This document shows positions 1 to 6,573 of a stretch of 18,817 nucleotides of DNA, one piece after another. Every line of letters starts with the position of its first letter. Within the stretch, counting starts at the first letter, position 1. Made by a program: the position numbers and the translations under genes. The stretch lies in the NCBI GenBank assembly GCA_018396795.1, contig JAGTRH010000004.1, positions 1-18,817 on the forward strand, written 5' to 3'. This DNA is from Candidatus Bathyarchaeota archaeon (GTDB taxonomy: Archaea > Thermoproteota > Bathyarchaeia > Bathyarchaeales > B26-1). The notes beneath the pieces are model-generated. The model worked only from the letters and a program-made list of their open reading frames with translations, had not been told where the DNA came from and did not search any database.

Positions 1-393
1 ATGGAAATGATCTCAAGCACCCCTAGAGATGTGATAGTTGAGGGCCACTTTGCTGTTGATGTTGTTCCATCAGAGGAAGCCAGTATAGTTTTTGTTTTTA
101 GAAGAGATCCAGAGGAACTTAAAAGAGTTCTTGAGAGCCGCTCTTATAATGAAACGAAGGTTGCGGAGAATCTGGCCGCTGAACTTTTAGACGTATGCCT
201 TTATGACGCAGTAAGGAAGTATGGTGTCGATAAAGTCTGCGAGATAGATGTAACCTCGAAAAGTGTAGATGAGGTTGTTCAAGAGATCTTAGACGTCCTT
301 AACGGTTTAAGAGAACGCAGAATTGGAATCGTAGATTGGCTTGAAAAGCTTGAGTCAGAAGGAAAGCTCGAGGAATATTTGAGGAGATTCTAG
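1..393 (+). CDS. AK6/Fap7-type adenylate kinase, C-terminal part (5' end outside window)
   Basis: The 130 visible residues match the C-terminal half of the AK6/Fap7 family of archaeal and eukaryotic P-loop nucleoside monophosphate kinases. The clearest signs are a VIVEGHFAVDVVP segment (residues 10-22), an IVFVFRRDPEEL strand (28-39), then the lid-region pattern RSYNETKVAENLAAEL (47-62) and a helical C-terminus. In human AK6 the equivalent lid reads RGYNEKKLTDNIQCEI. The N-terminal P-loop (GTPGxGKT) is absent, so the gene almost certainly starts upstream of base 1, and the ATG at position 1 is probably an internal methionine. The family catalyses phosphoryl transfer from ATP to AMP and also acts in small-subunit ribosome maturation. 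The stop TAG at 391-393 shares its bases with the stop of the facing nuclease gene. The family call is from recalled motifs, not a search. Confidence 0.8.
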   Translation: MEMISSTPRDVIVEGHFAVDVVPSEEASIVFVFRRDPEELKRVLESRSYNETKVAENLAAELLDVCLYDAVRKYGVDKVCEIDVTSKSVDEVVQEILDVLNGLRERRIGIVDWLEKLESEGKLEEYLRRF

Positions 394-743
394 AAGGTTC
401 TTATACCCCTCAGAATATCCGATCTTGTGAGTAATTTTATTCCTCTGCGGTTCGCGTATGCTTTTGCGTGCTCGCTGAATTTTTCGGCTATTAAAATTGG
501 ATTGGATAAACCAGCGTTTTGGGCAATCTTGTCTATATTTATAATTATGTTTACGCCAACAGTTCTATTCCAATTTTTGACACAGACCGGATACGTTTCA
601 CTTCCCTTACGTACGATTAAGTCAAATTTTTTGGCTAAGGGATTATCGTCATCCTGAGTTAGAGCTTTATCTATAACATAACCTCTTCTAGTAAAGTACT
701 GTATCGCAAGCTTAGTTAACGACTGTCGACTCATTTTTTCCAC
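390..743 (-). CDS. Small Mrr-like (PD-(D/E)xK fold) putative endonuclease
   Basis: This 117-residue protein resembles the catalytic domain of Mrr/type IV restriction endonucleases and archaeal RecB-type nucleases. It has an N-terminal helix (LTKLAIQYFTRRGY, residues 9-22), KKFDLIVRKG (38-47) and YPVCVKNWNRTVGV (51-64). The latter parallels the VQCKNW...VG core of Mrr-like proteins. The end (ILIAEKFSEHAKAYANRRGI) fits the last beta-alpha unit of the fold. D41 and K56 would be active-site residues, but the D/E/Q position before x-K is C54, so activity is uncertain. There is no linked methylase or specificity subunit, which argues against a classical restriction system. The start is GTG at 743; an in-frame ATG at 734 is an alternative, and neither has a clear ribosome binding site. 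It lies 37 bp after the flippase-like gene on the same strand and may be cotranscribed with it. Confidence 0.6.
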   Translation of the reverse strand: MEKMSRQSLTKLAIQYFTRRGYVIDKALTQDDDNPLAKKFDLIVRKGSETYPVCVKNWNRTVGVNIIINIDKIAQNAGLSNPILIAEKFSEHAKAYANRRGIKLLTRSDILRGIRTF

Positions 744-780
744 AATGAAAGATTGGTATGATAGTAGAAAAATCTTTTCA

Positions 781-1845
781 TCAAGTTAATGTCTCTTTGG
801 CATCTCTGCTTAGCAGATTTTTTACACCCATCCATTGAGCAATTACATAGCCTATTAGAATCTGAAGCCAAAATGTCACAACTCTTATAAGTAATGTCGC
901 TGTTCCGCTGATTGCTATTGGAATATTAAATAGCGTATATAAACTTGTCATGACTATCTCCACGAGACCTAGTGGAAGTGCTATTGGAATCGTTTGAGTA
1001 GCCATGCTTATTGAATAAACTATAACTGTTTCATAGATTTTTGCAGATATTTCGTTAAAGCCCAATGCATAAAATACTAAGAAGTATGTGTTTAAATGAA
1101 GAAGCCATGATATAAAACTGTATGTGATGGACTTCATTAGTGCGCCCCAATTTCTACCGAAAATCTTGAATCCACTATGATATTGTATTAAACTTTGGCG
1201 GGCTCTTTCCTTGATATCTGATAGATTTAAGCGTTTTCGCATTACAAATGAAACAGCCTTTATAGGTAGCTCTATTAACTTTTCAGTAGCCTCCTCTTTT
1301 ATGGACAGATATAGGAGAGATGCTATTAAAAGTAGGGAACCAACAATCATTAACAGCAGTAAATATAAAATTTCAGCTTTAACCTCATATTTTAAGACAA
1401 AAAAAACCGAAGCCAACAGCAAAGTACTTAATGTTATGAATGTCGTTATTATACGGTGGATGACAACAGATGCAACAATCTTGCCTGATGATCCTTTAAC
1501 TTCTTTATTAACAAGATAAATCTTGGTTATCTCGCCTGAAACAGCCTCTAAAGGAACTATTAGGTCCACGAAGTTTCCTAGCCAGCAGTATAGAAAAGCC
1601 CTTTTTAATCCTATATTTATTGAGAGAGCCTCCATAAGATTGTTCCAGCTCATTGTATAAAAGAGCATACTAAGCACCATGGCAATGATGGTTATAGAAT
1701 AATAAATTGCGTATTCATAGGGGTTTACACTTCTGAAAACTTCAATAATATCACCAAAACCAATAAAGAGAAATAAATAAATAATGAAGACTAGCAATCC
1801 AAAAATAATAAACGCAACTAACCTTATGGACGAGTTTACCTTCAT
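781..1845 (-). CDS. UPF0104/YbhN-type integral membrane protein (lysylphosphatidylglycerol synthase TM-like)
   Basis: This 354-residue polytopic membrane protein has about eight hydrophobic segments spread along its length, starting at residue 9. Its organisation and the segment FVDLIVPLEAVSGEITKIYL (near residues 92-111) fit the UPF0104/COG0392 family, which is related to the transmembrane part of lysylphosphatidylglycerol synthase. The late segment IPIALPLGLVEIVMTSLYTLF is the usual second conserved region. No soluble catalytic domain is attached. In archaea these proteins are often linked to lipid or polyprenyl-linked sugar handling, but no substrate can be read here and no glycosyltransferase lies next to it. 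The ATG start has a short untranslated leader after a TATA-like box near 1880-1890. The small nuclease gene follows 37 bp downstream on the same strand. Confidence 0.75.
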   Translation of the reverse strand: MKVNSSIRLVAFIIFGLLVFIIYLFLFIGFGDIIEVFRSVNPYEYAIYYSITIIAMVLSMLFYTMSWNNLMEALSINIGLKRAFLYCWLGNFVDLIVPLEAVSGEITKIYLVNKEVKGSSGKIVASVVIHRIITTFITLSTLLLASVFFVLKYEVKAEILYLLLLMIVGSLLLIASLLYLSIKEEATEKLIELPIKAVSFVMRKRLNLSDIKERARQSLIQYHSGFKIFGRNWGALMKSITYSFISWLLHLNTYFLVFYALGFNEISAKIYETVIVYSISMATQTIPIALPLGLVEIVMTSLYTLFNIPIAISGTATLLIRVVTFWLQILIGYVIAQWMGVKNLLSRDAKETLT

Positions 1846-1878
1846 ACTGAACCAACTTGAAATTAACCTTTTAATCCA

Positions 1879-1892
1879 TTAATATAAATGAT
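1879..1892 (-). promoter_or_regulatory. TATA-like promoter element for the flippase-like gene
   Basis: On the minus strand an AT-rich stretch reading ATTTATATTAAT lies about 40 bases before the ATG at 1845. That spacing would place transcription start about 10-20 bases before the start codon, typical of short archaeal leaders. The assignment rests on position and composition only. Confidence 0.35.
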
Positions 1893-1960
1893 TACTTACT
1901 TTTGAATCCTGAAATATAACTTAACGCGCTTAATACTTAAACATCATAATAAATATAATA

Positions 1961-1972
1961 AATTTATATTCA
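1961..1972 (+). promoter_or_regulatory. TATA-like promoter element for the HAD gene
   Basis: The sequence AATTTATATTCA is centred about 34 bases before the ATG at 2000. The usual 25-base TATA-to-start spacing puts transcription start near 1990, downstream of the alternative ATG at 1979. This supports starting the HAD protein at 2000. A second AT-rich stretch at 1949-1960 is an alternative box. Confidence 0.35.
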
Positions 1973-1999
1973 CCTTCGATGATATTCAAAGGATTACCG

Positions 2000-2662
2000 A
2001 TGACCAGCATAAAAGCCGTGATATTCGACTTAGATGATACGTTGATTCACTCAGGAATAAATTATAAGGAAATAAAATCTAATATGATTGAGTTTTTGGT
2101 TAAAGCTGGCGTTGATTCCAGCCTTCTAAAGGAAGACATGCCCAACATTAAAATTATAGGGGTCGCTGTAGAAGATTTACGTAAAAAAGGTGTGCCAGAG
2201 AGCGCTGTTAAAAAAGTTCTTCACAAAGTTAATGCTATACTTGATGAAGCTGAAATGAAATCTTTAGACGATGCTAAATTAATGGAGAACGCTCTCGAAG
2301 TATTAGAGATTTTGAAGAAGCGGGGACTTAAAGTTGGAGTTGTAACCAACGGTTGCAGGAAATATGCCGACAAAGTGACTAAGTTGTTCTCTCTCGAAAA
2401 ATATGTTGATGCACTTATAGCAAGAGATGATGTTCCAAGCCCAAAACCAAGCCCAGGGCCCCTCCTGAAAGCCCTTGAGATTTTATGCGTACCGGCTGAT
2501 AAGGCCGTTTTCGTCGGCGACCATTGGATAGACGCCGTATGTGCTAAAAAAGCTGGAGTGAAATTCATTTTCTTTAAGAGTAAAAAGTGGGATATAGAGT
2601 GTAATGAGGGCATACATGATGAAGTAGTAGATGATCTAAGAACGCTAATAACATTAATCTGA
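2000..2662 (+). CDS. HAD-superfamily phosphatase (phosphoglycolate phosphatase-like)
   Basis: This 220-residue protein carries all four haloacid dehalogenase motifs. Motif I is FDLDDTL near the N-terminus, with nucleophile D10 and acid D12. Motif II is VVTNG, motif III is the KPSP segment, and motif IV is FVGDHWIDAVCAKKAG. A helical cap of roughly 70 residues lies between motifs I and II, as in C1-capped enzymes of the phosphoglycolate phosphatase/beta-phosphoglucomutase type. It should hydrolyse a small phosphomonoester in the cytoplasm; the substrate cannot be deduced. The start is taken as ATG 2000 (MTSIKAVIFDLDDT), with AAAGGA about 8 bases upstream. An in-frame ATG at 1979 would add seven residues but lies at or before the expected transcription start. 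The gene is divergent from the flippase-like gene and separate from the ABC operon that follows. Confidence 0.85.
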   Translation: MTSIKAVIFDLDDTLIHSGINYKEIKSNMIEFLVKAGVDSSLLKEDMPNIKIIGVAVEDLRKKGVPESAVKKVLHKVNAILDEAEMKSLDDAKLMENALEVLEILKKRGLKVGVVTNGCRKYADKVTKLFSLEKYVDALIARDDVPSPKPSPGPLLKALEILCVPADKAVFVGDHWIDAVCAKKAGVKFIFFKSKKWDIECNEGIHDEVVDDLRTLITLI

Positions 2663-2705
2663 AATTTGTATGCTTCAGACGCGAAACAATTATTAATCCC
2701 GGCAG

Positions 2706-2716
2706 TTTTATTAAAA
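2706..2716 (+). promoter_or_regulatory. TATA-like element upstream of the ABC exporter operon
   Basis: TTTTATTAAAA lies in the 117-bp gap before the ATPase gene and is the best TATA-like match there. It would give a leader of about 45 bases, which contains the ribosome binding site GGAAGGT (2765-2771), 8 bases before the ATG at 2780. The rest of the gap shows no other structure. Confidence 0.3.
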
Positions 2717-2779
2717 CCAAATTTAGTGACTTGCCTGTCAATCACCTCGAGAGCTGAGAATGACGGAAGGTAATTTGCA

Positions 2780-3772
2780 ATGGAATACGCTGTTGAAACA
2801 TTCAACTTAACGAAGATATTTGAGAGTAAGGAAGAGGGAGTAAAGCGATATGTTAAAGCGGTTGACCACGTAAATATTAGGGTAAAGCGCAGTGAATTTT
2901 TCGGTTTGCTCGGTCCGAATGGCGCGGGAAAAACCACGCTGATAAAAATGCTTTGTACAATAATACTTCCAACAGAAGGAACGGCCAAAGTAAACGGTTA
3001 TGATATAATTAAAGAACCAATGAAGGTTAGAAGCTGCCTTGGATGGTTTCACGGGGAAACTGGTGGGAGGTCACTTTACTGGAGGCTCAACGCCGAAGAT
3101 AACCTGAGATTTTACGCTTATCTTCAGAATGTCCCAAAGGATGTTGCTGAAAAAAGAATAGGAGCGCTACTTGAGTTTTTTGAATTAACTAAAGATAAAA
3201 AGAAGCTTGTAAAAGACTACTCAACTGGTATGAAAGTTAGGGTTATGCTTGCTAGAGCCCTATTGCATAACCCACCAATTCTATTCATGGATGAGCCCAC
3301 AATAGGACTTGACACTATAGGCGCCGTTGAGACTAGAAGACTTCTAAAAGCTCTGAATACCGAGCTCGGAAAGACCATAATCTTTACGAGTCACAATATG
3401 TTTGAGGTTGAACAGTTATGTGAGAGGATCGCCATAATGAAGGATGGGCGTATAATAGCTGATGCGCCACCCTCAGTATTAAGGGAGATGCTTAGAGATA
3501 TACATGCCGTTGAGGTAGAAATTAGAGATGCTAGAGATATATCTAAGGTTATCCAAAGTTTATCATCATTGTCAGTTGTTAGAAGGATCGTTGAGACAAA
3601 AAATGACTCACTTATCACCACATTACGCTTGCAGGTTGATGACGAATATGAGGCAATACCAATCATAGCCAGTAAGCTCCAGCTATTGGGCGAGAAGGTT
3701 TCCGCTATTCGCAGGTCGGAACCAACCCTTGAAGATATATTTGTGAAGTTAACCAGGGAGGAAGCCGCGTGA
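2780..3772 (+). CDS. ABC-2 type exporter, ATP-binding subunit
   Basis: This 330-residue protein is a full ABC ATPase followed by an extra C-terminal domain of about 100 residues. Visible motifs are Walker A GPNGAGKT (residues 45-52), signature YSTGMKVR (150-157, the YSTGM form common in ABC-2/DrrA/CcmA-type transporters), Walker B ILFMDEPT (170-177), D-loop GLD and switch histidine TSHN (H208). The Q-loop region reads GWFHGETGGRSLYWRL, with E where Gln is usual. The C-terminal domain (VEVEIRDARDIS... to LEDIFVKLTREEA) resembles the DrrA-family regulatory extension. It energises the two membrane subunits encoded immediately downstream, and the next gene begins within its stop codon (GTGA overlap), indicating translational coupling. 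The exported substrate is unknown; drug, lipid or polysaccharide export are all possible. Confidence 0.9.
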   Translation: MEYAVETFNLTKIFESKEEGVKRYVKAVDHVNIRVKRSEFFGLLGPNGAGKTTLIKMLCTIILPTEGTAKVNGYDIIKEPMKVRSCLGWFHGETGGRSLYWRLNAEDNLRFYAYLQNVPKDVAEKRIGALLEFFELTKDKKKLVKDYSTGMKVRVMLARALLHNPPILFMDEPTIGLDTIGAVETRRLLKALNTELGKTIIFTSHNMFEVEQLCERIAIMKDGRIIADAPPSVLREMLRDIHAVEVEIRDARDISKVIQSLSSLSVVRRIVETKNDSLITTLRLQVDDEYEAIPIIASKLQLLGEKVSAIRRSEPTLEDIFVKLTREEAA

Positions 3773-4650
3773 AAGTTGAAGACCTAATCAACCTCTTTAG
3801 GGAGGATAAACCCCGCCTAGCATCAGATATTACACATATTTGGGCTGTTTTCTGGGCTAACTTCAAAATATTCTTATCTTATAGAACTTGGGTTATAATG
3901 GAAACTATAAGCACGGTTGCCTCGGTCGCCATGTACTCTTTCATGGGTTTACAAGTTGATGCCAGAAGGATTACTTCAGCCGGATATGGTGAAGTTGGAT
4001 GGCTATCATTTGCTTTGGTTGGGGTCGCTACAGCGAATTATTTATGGATGTGCATTAGTAGATTAAGCCACTCGCTACAGCATGAAATACGCGAGGGAAC
4101 ACTGGAGCCCGTAATAACATCACTGATAAACATGAGATCCTATATTATTGGACAGTCGATCAGAGGCTTTTTTGTTAGTGGATACTTCATGCTTGGAGTG
4201 TTAGTAGTTGGTGTAGGAGTTTTAAAGGTTCCGCTGATAATCAACCTTCAAACCGCATTATCTTTCATTGCCATAATCCTGCTAATGGTTTTAAGCTATG
4301 CTGGAGTAGGAATAATGGCTGCCGGGTTGATCCTCGTGTATAAAAAGGGTGACCCGCTTACTTTTCTATTCGCCAGCGTAACAGAGTTCCTTGGCGGAGT
4401 TCTATTTCCGCTAAAGTATCTTGAGAGTTTTCCGGTCCTTTATACACTTGCTTGGTTAATGCCCTATACCTACGCCCTGGATGCTGCGCGGATGATTTTA
4501 TTGAATGGAGCAACACTATTATCACCTAAAGTCTTAACAGATGTCGCTGTGCTAATTATTTATACCATTGTATTCATGCCAATAGGTTTAAGGGTTTTTA
4601 AGTGGGGTGTTAATCGCATAAGGTATGAGGGGACAGTTGCAGCTTACTAG
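3769..4650 (+). CDS. ABC-2 type exporter, permease subunit 1
   Basis: This 293-residue membrane protein has six predicted helices with the ABC-2 permease layout. A cytoplasmic N-terminal stretch (about 35 residues) is followed by the first helix pair. The coupling segment is SHSLQHEIREGTLEPVITS (residues 102-120), and the re-entrant/late region reads FLGGVLFPLKYLESFPVLY. Its GTG start overlaps the stop of the ATPase gene by four bases. It is clearly paralogous to the next protein: both share the FPLKxL motif, a P-x-TY-x-LD segment and a related C-terminal end (RYEGTVAAY here, RRDGSLGQY there). The pair probably forms a heterodimeric channel on one or two copies of the ATPase. Confidence 0.85.
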   Translation: MKVEDLINLFREDKPRLASDITHIWAVFWANFKIFLSYRTWVIMETISTVASVAMYSFMGLQVDARRITSAGYGEVGWLSFALVGVATANYLWMCISRLSHSLQHEIREGTLEPVITSLINMRSYIIGQSIRGFFVSGYFMLGVLVVGVGVLKVPLIINLQTALSFIAIILLMVLSYAGVGIMAAGLILVYKKGDPLTFLFASVTEFLGGVLFPLKYLESFPVLYTLAWLMPYTYALDAARMILLNGATLLSPKVLTDVAVLIIYTIVFMPIGLRVFKWGVNRIRYEGTVAAY

Positions 4651-4654
4651 TGAT

Positions 4655-4660
4655 GGAGGT
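4655..4660 (+). promoter_or_regulatory. Ribosome binding site that fixes a TTG start
   Basis: GGAGGT sits 8 bases before TTG 4669. The nearby ATG at 4673 is out of frame with the permease. This supports TTG as the real start of permease subunit 2. Confidence 0.6.
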
Positions 4661-4668
4661 ACTTAGAT

Positions 4669-5544
4669 TTGGATGAAAATAGGCTTGTTGAGGTGATCTC
4701 TGAGGATGTTCCCAGAAAAAAGACGCCCATATATCGAATTGTCGTCTCCTTTATTATTAGGGACTTTAAGGTTTGGTGGACATATAAATTTTGGCTCCTA
4801 CTAGATATTTCGGGAATAATCCTCTTTGTAATCACATACTACCTCTTCTCGCTAATTACAACATCACATCAAGTTCAAGAAGCTGGTTATGCGGTTGGCG
4901 GATACTTCACATTCGCTTTAATAGGAATAGCATTCCAGCAATATGTTCACTTTGCAGTTCAAAGTATAAATGAAAGTATACGCGAGGAGCAGTGGAATGG
5001 GACTATGGAGACAATTCTTTCAACTGCAACTGACTTTAAAATATTCCTTCTCGGCGAGGTTTGTTTCTCATTCATAGTTTCATCCGCCCTACTCTTAATG
5101 TCGCTCCTTATAGGCATCGTTCTAGGAGCAGAATTCTACGTGACCCCGTCATCGATTCTGACGGCTATAATTTTAACCTTGCTTTTGATTGCAAGTCACA
5201 TGGATATTGGAATCCTGAGCGCCGGGGTAATAATGAAGGTTAAACAGGGTAGTCCAGTAACTTGGGCGTTTTCATGGATGAGCCAGCTTGTTTCCGGCGT
5301 TTTCTATCCGCTTAAGCTTCTACCTTGGTATCTTGAGTGGGTTGGTAGAGCTTTTCCGCTCACATATTCCCTTGACGGCATAAGACTTTGTCTCCAGTCC
5401 GGTGAAGACTTGGCATCACCAGCAATACTATCTAACGTCCTGAGCCTGATAATCTTCGTAATAGTTGCAACACCTATAGCCTTATACACCTTCAAAATAG
5501 GTTACAACGCCGCTAGAAGAGATGGTTCTTTGGGGCAATACTAG
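4669..5544 (+). CDS. ABC-2 type exporter, permease subunit 2
   Basis: This 291-residue protein is the second ABC-2 permease, with six predicted helices and the same order of motifs as its upstream neighbour. The coupling segment is NESIREEQWNGTMETILST, the late region FYPLKLLPWYLEWV is followed by FPLTYSLDGIRL, and the protein ends RRDGSLGQY. A tandem duplication with strong divergence explains the pair. The start is TTG with a well-spaced GGAGGT. It lies 18 bp after subunit 1, so all three genes should be on one transcript. The operon ends here: the next gene faces it, with a 9-bp gap between the two stop codons. Confidence 0.85.
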   Translation: MDENRLVEVISEDVPRKKTPIYRIVVSFIIRDFKVWWTYKFWLLLDISGIILFVITYYLFSLITTSHQVQEAGYAVGGYFTFALIGIAFQQYVHFAVQSINESIREEQWNGTMETILSTATDFKIFLLGEVCFSFIVSSALLLMSLLIGIVLGAEFYVTPSSILTAIILTLLLIASHMDIGILSAGVIMKVKQGSPVTWAFSWMSQLVSGVFYPLKLLPWYLEWVGRAFPLTYSLDGIRLCLQSGEDLASPAILSNVLSLIIFVIVATPIALYTFKIGYNAARRDGSLGQY

Positions 5545-5553
5545 ACATTCACC

Positions 5554-6051
5554 TTATTTCCTAACAAATTTTTCTGCTATACCCCTTCTATAAAGTGTTT
5601 CTAAAAGTAAGAAGCCTAGAATGTTAATTGATATTAAAGAACCAATAAAAACTCCCAATAGACTTGTCTCCATTGGTATTCCATAGATGAGTGAAAGATA
5701 GCACCCTACTATAACCGTTATAGTGAGGTTTTCAATTATGCAACCTAAAAATCTCCGCTTTATTCCACTTCTCCCTATAAGCCATGCCAGTGTACATGCC
5801 AGAAAGTTTGCTGCGCCACCACCAATAACATCGATTACCCCTAAGCCTCCGAAGAAGTTTGCTATTAAGCAGCCTAAACTAAAGCCTATTGATGCCGGGA
5901 TTCCAAAAATTATAGATAATGGTAGTAATGCATCAGCGATTCTAACTTGAAACCTTGGGTCAAAGCTTATTGGCGCTAAGAATACAACGCCAACAGCGTA
6001 TATCGTAGCGAGGAATACTATTAATGATATCTCTCTACTTTCAAATTTCAA
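5554..6051 (-). CDS. queT: QueT-family transporter (putative ECF-type substrate-binding membrane protein)
   Basis: This 165-residue protein has about five hydrophobic helices. The conserved QueT/DUF988 segment FQVRIADALLPL falls at residues 34-45 and is followed by FGIPASIGFSLGCLIANFFGG and IDVIGGGAANFLACTLAWLIG. In bacteria QueT proteins are predicted S components of energy-coupling factor transporters for queuosine precursors (preQ0/preQ1). In an archaeon the ligand could instead feed archaeosine synthesis or be a different base. No ECF ATPase or T component lies nearby, so it would use a shared module. The open frame reaches 6108, but a perfect AGGAGGTG lies just before TTG 6051 and the residues upstream come from a structured GC-rich leader, so TTG 6051 is chosen. 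The leader is a candidate regulatory RNA. Confidence 0.7.
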   Translation of the reverse strand: MKFESREISLIVFLATIYAVGVVFLAPISFDPRFQVRIADALLPLSIIFGIPASIGFSLGCLIANFFGGLGVIDVIGGGAANFLACTLAWLIGRSGIKRRFLGCIIENLTITVIVGCYLSLIYGIPMETSLLGVFIGSLISINILGFLLLETLYRRGIAEKFVRK

Positions 6052-6055
6052 TATT

Positions 6056-6119
6056 CCACCTCCTACACCGGGGTTTATATGGCGGAACGGGTGGAGGTGG
6101 GCCGCCACTCACCCGCCAT
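6056..6119 (-). promoter_or_regulatory. Structured 5' leader with anti-Shine-Dalgarno (candidate riboswitch)
   Basis: Read on the minus strand, 6119-6079 is a GC-rich hairpin in an AT-rich gap. The ends ATGGC/GCCAT pair (5 bp), followed by GGGTG/CACCC (5 bp, with a 5-base bulge) and GTGG/CCAC closing a CGGC loop. Inside its 3' arm lies CCACCTCC (plus-strand positions 6093-6100). This is an exact complement of GGAGGTGG (plus-strand positions 6056-6063), the ribosome binding site of the QueT-type gene. The two pairings exclude each other, so the leader can hide or expose the start. The structure is visible directly; ligand-dependent switching is inferred. I do not recognise it as preQ1-I, preQ1-II or fluoride class. 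Confidence 0.5.
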
Positions 6120-6130
6120 TGGATGCCCGA

Positions 6131-6156
6131 AAAATTATATTCTATATTAATAAAGG
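6131..6156 (-). promoter_or_regulatory. Probable promoter for the QueT-type gene
   Basis: The minus strand reads CCTTTATTAATATAG and then AATATAAT just upstream of the GC-rich hairpin. A TATA box centred near 6150 would start transcription near 6127 and include the whole hairpin in the leader. One centred near 6138 would cut into it. The assignment rests on composition and spacing. Confidence 0.35.
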
Positions 6157-6229
6157 TTTTGTTCTTAGCCAAAAATTATTTATTTACTACAGCCTTTACA
6201 CTATTTCTATTAGGAGTGTGATGTTTTAG

Positions 6230-6469
6230 ATGTCTGCTGCGGAAGAGAGGAAAGAACCATTCCGTTCCCATAAAGTTATAATTAGGGGTGTTGTTGAAGG
6301 GTATGATGTTGCATCAATTGAAGACTTAAAGAAAATTGAGGGTCAAATCGAGGGTTTACAGAATGAGATAAATGCTCTCAAGAATCAGATAGGCGAACTA
6401 CAGAGGGCGTTAAATGCCACAAATATGAGGCTGGAGAGGCTAGAAAACTTCCTGAAATCATTTAAATAG
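6230..6469 (+). CDS. Small coiled-coil protein of unknown function
   Basis: This 79-residue protein has no family I recognise. The first 22 residues are charged and contain a short strand-like segment (HKVIIRGVVEGYDV). From about residue 24 to the end it is a single amphipathic helix with repeated hydrophobic spacing of a coiled coil (IEGQIEGLQNEINALKNQIG, then LQRALNATNMRLERLENFLK), so oligomerisation is likely. It has no transmembrane segment or cysteine. The ATG at 6230 directly follows a two-codon frame ATG-TTT-TAG (6221-6229) in the same frame. The AGGAG at 6212-6216 is better spaced for that mini-frame than for this gene. It precedes a surface protein gene on the same strand by 104 bp; a functional link is possible but unproven. 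Confidence 0.6.
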   Translation: MSAAEERKEPFRSHKVIIRGVVEGYDVASIEDLKKIEGQIEGLQNEINALKNQIGELQRALNATNMRLERLENFLKSFK

Positions 6470-6475
6470 GCTTTA

Positions 6476-6503
6476 TTGCAAATTATAACACCTAGTGTTG
6501 CAA
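6476..6503. repeat. Short inverted repeat between coiled-coil and surface-protein genes
   Basis: TTGCAA occurs at 6476-6481 and again at 6498-6503, and between them AACAC-CTA-GTGTT forms an inverted repeat with 5-base arms (6487-6499). It begins just after the coiled-coil stop codon, about 70 bases before the next start. It could be a terminator-like hairpin or a regulator site. The remaining gap holds a TATA-like TTTAATTA at 6530-6537, suitable for the surface-protein gene. Confidence 0.3.
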
Positions 6504-6573
6504 AAATTTCATACCCTCTTAAACGCTAAATTTAATTAGGTTAAATGCTGAAATCTTTGCTATCGTACCCAAC

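Noticed and set aside
1979..1999. ATG 1979 as the start of the HAD protein
   Set aside because: It lies at or upstream of the transcription start predicted from the TATA-like box, and family members begin close to the D-x-D motif as with ATG 2000.
2221..2988. 255-codon minus-strand open frame opposite the HAD and ABC genes
   Set aside because: It overlaps conserved HAD and Walker A coding sequence on the plus strand and shows no protein family features.
6052..6108. N-terminal extension of the QueT-type protein (start at 6108)
   Set aside because: The perfect AGGAGGTG sits right before TTG 6051 and the extra residues derive from the structured leader.
6079..6119. GC-rich hairpin as a transcription terminator
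   Set aside because: It lies between two divergent genes, so no transcript should end there, and no T-run follows on either strand at the right place.
6024..6221. 65-codon plus-strand open frame across the GC-rich hairpin
   Set aside because: It is antisense to the QueT-type start and its leader, has low-complexity Gly/Pro content from the hairpin and no ribosome binding site.
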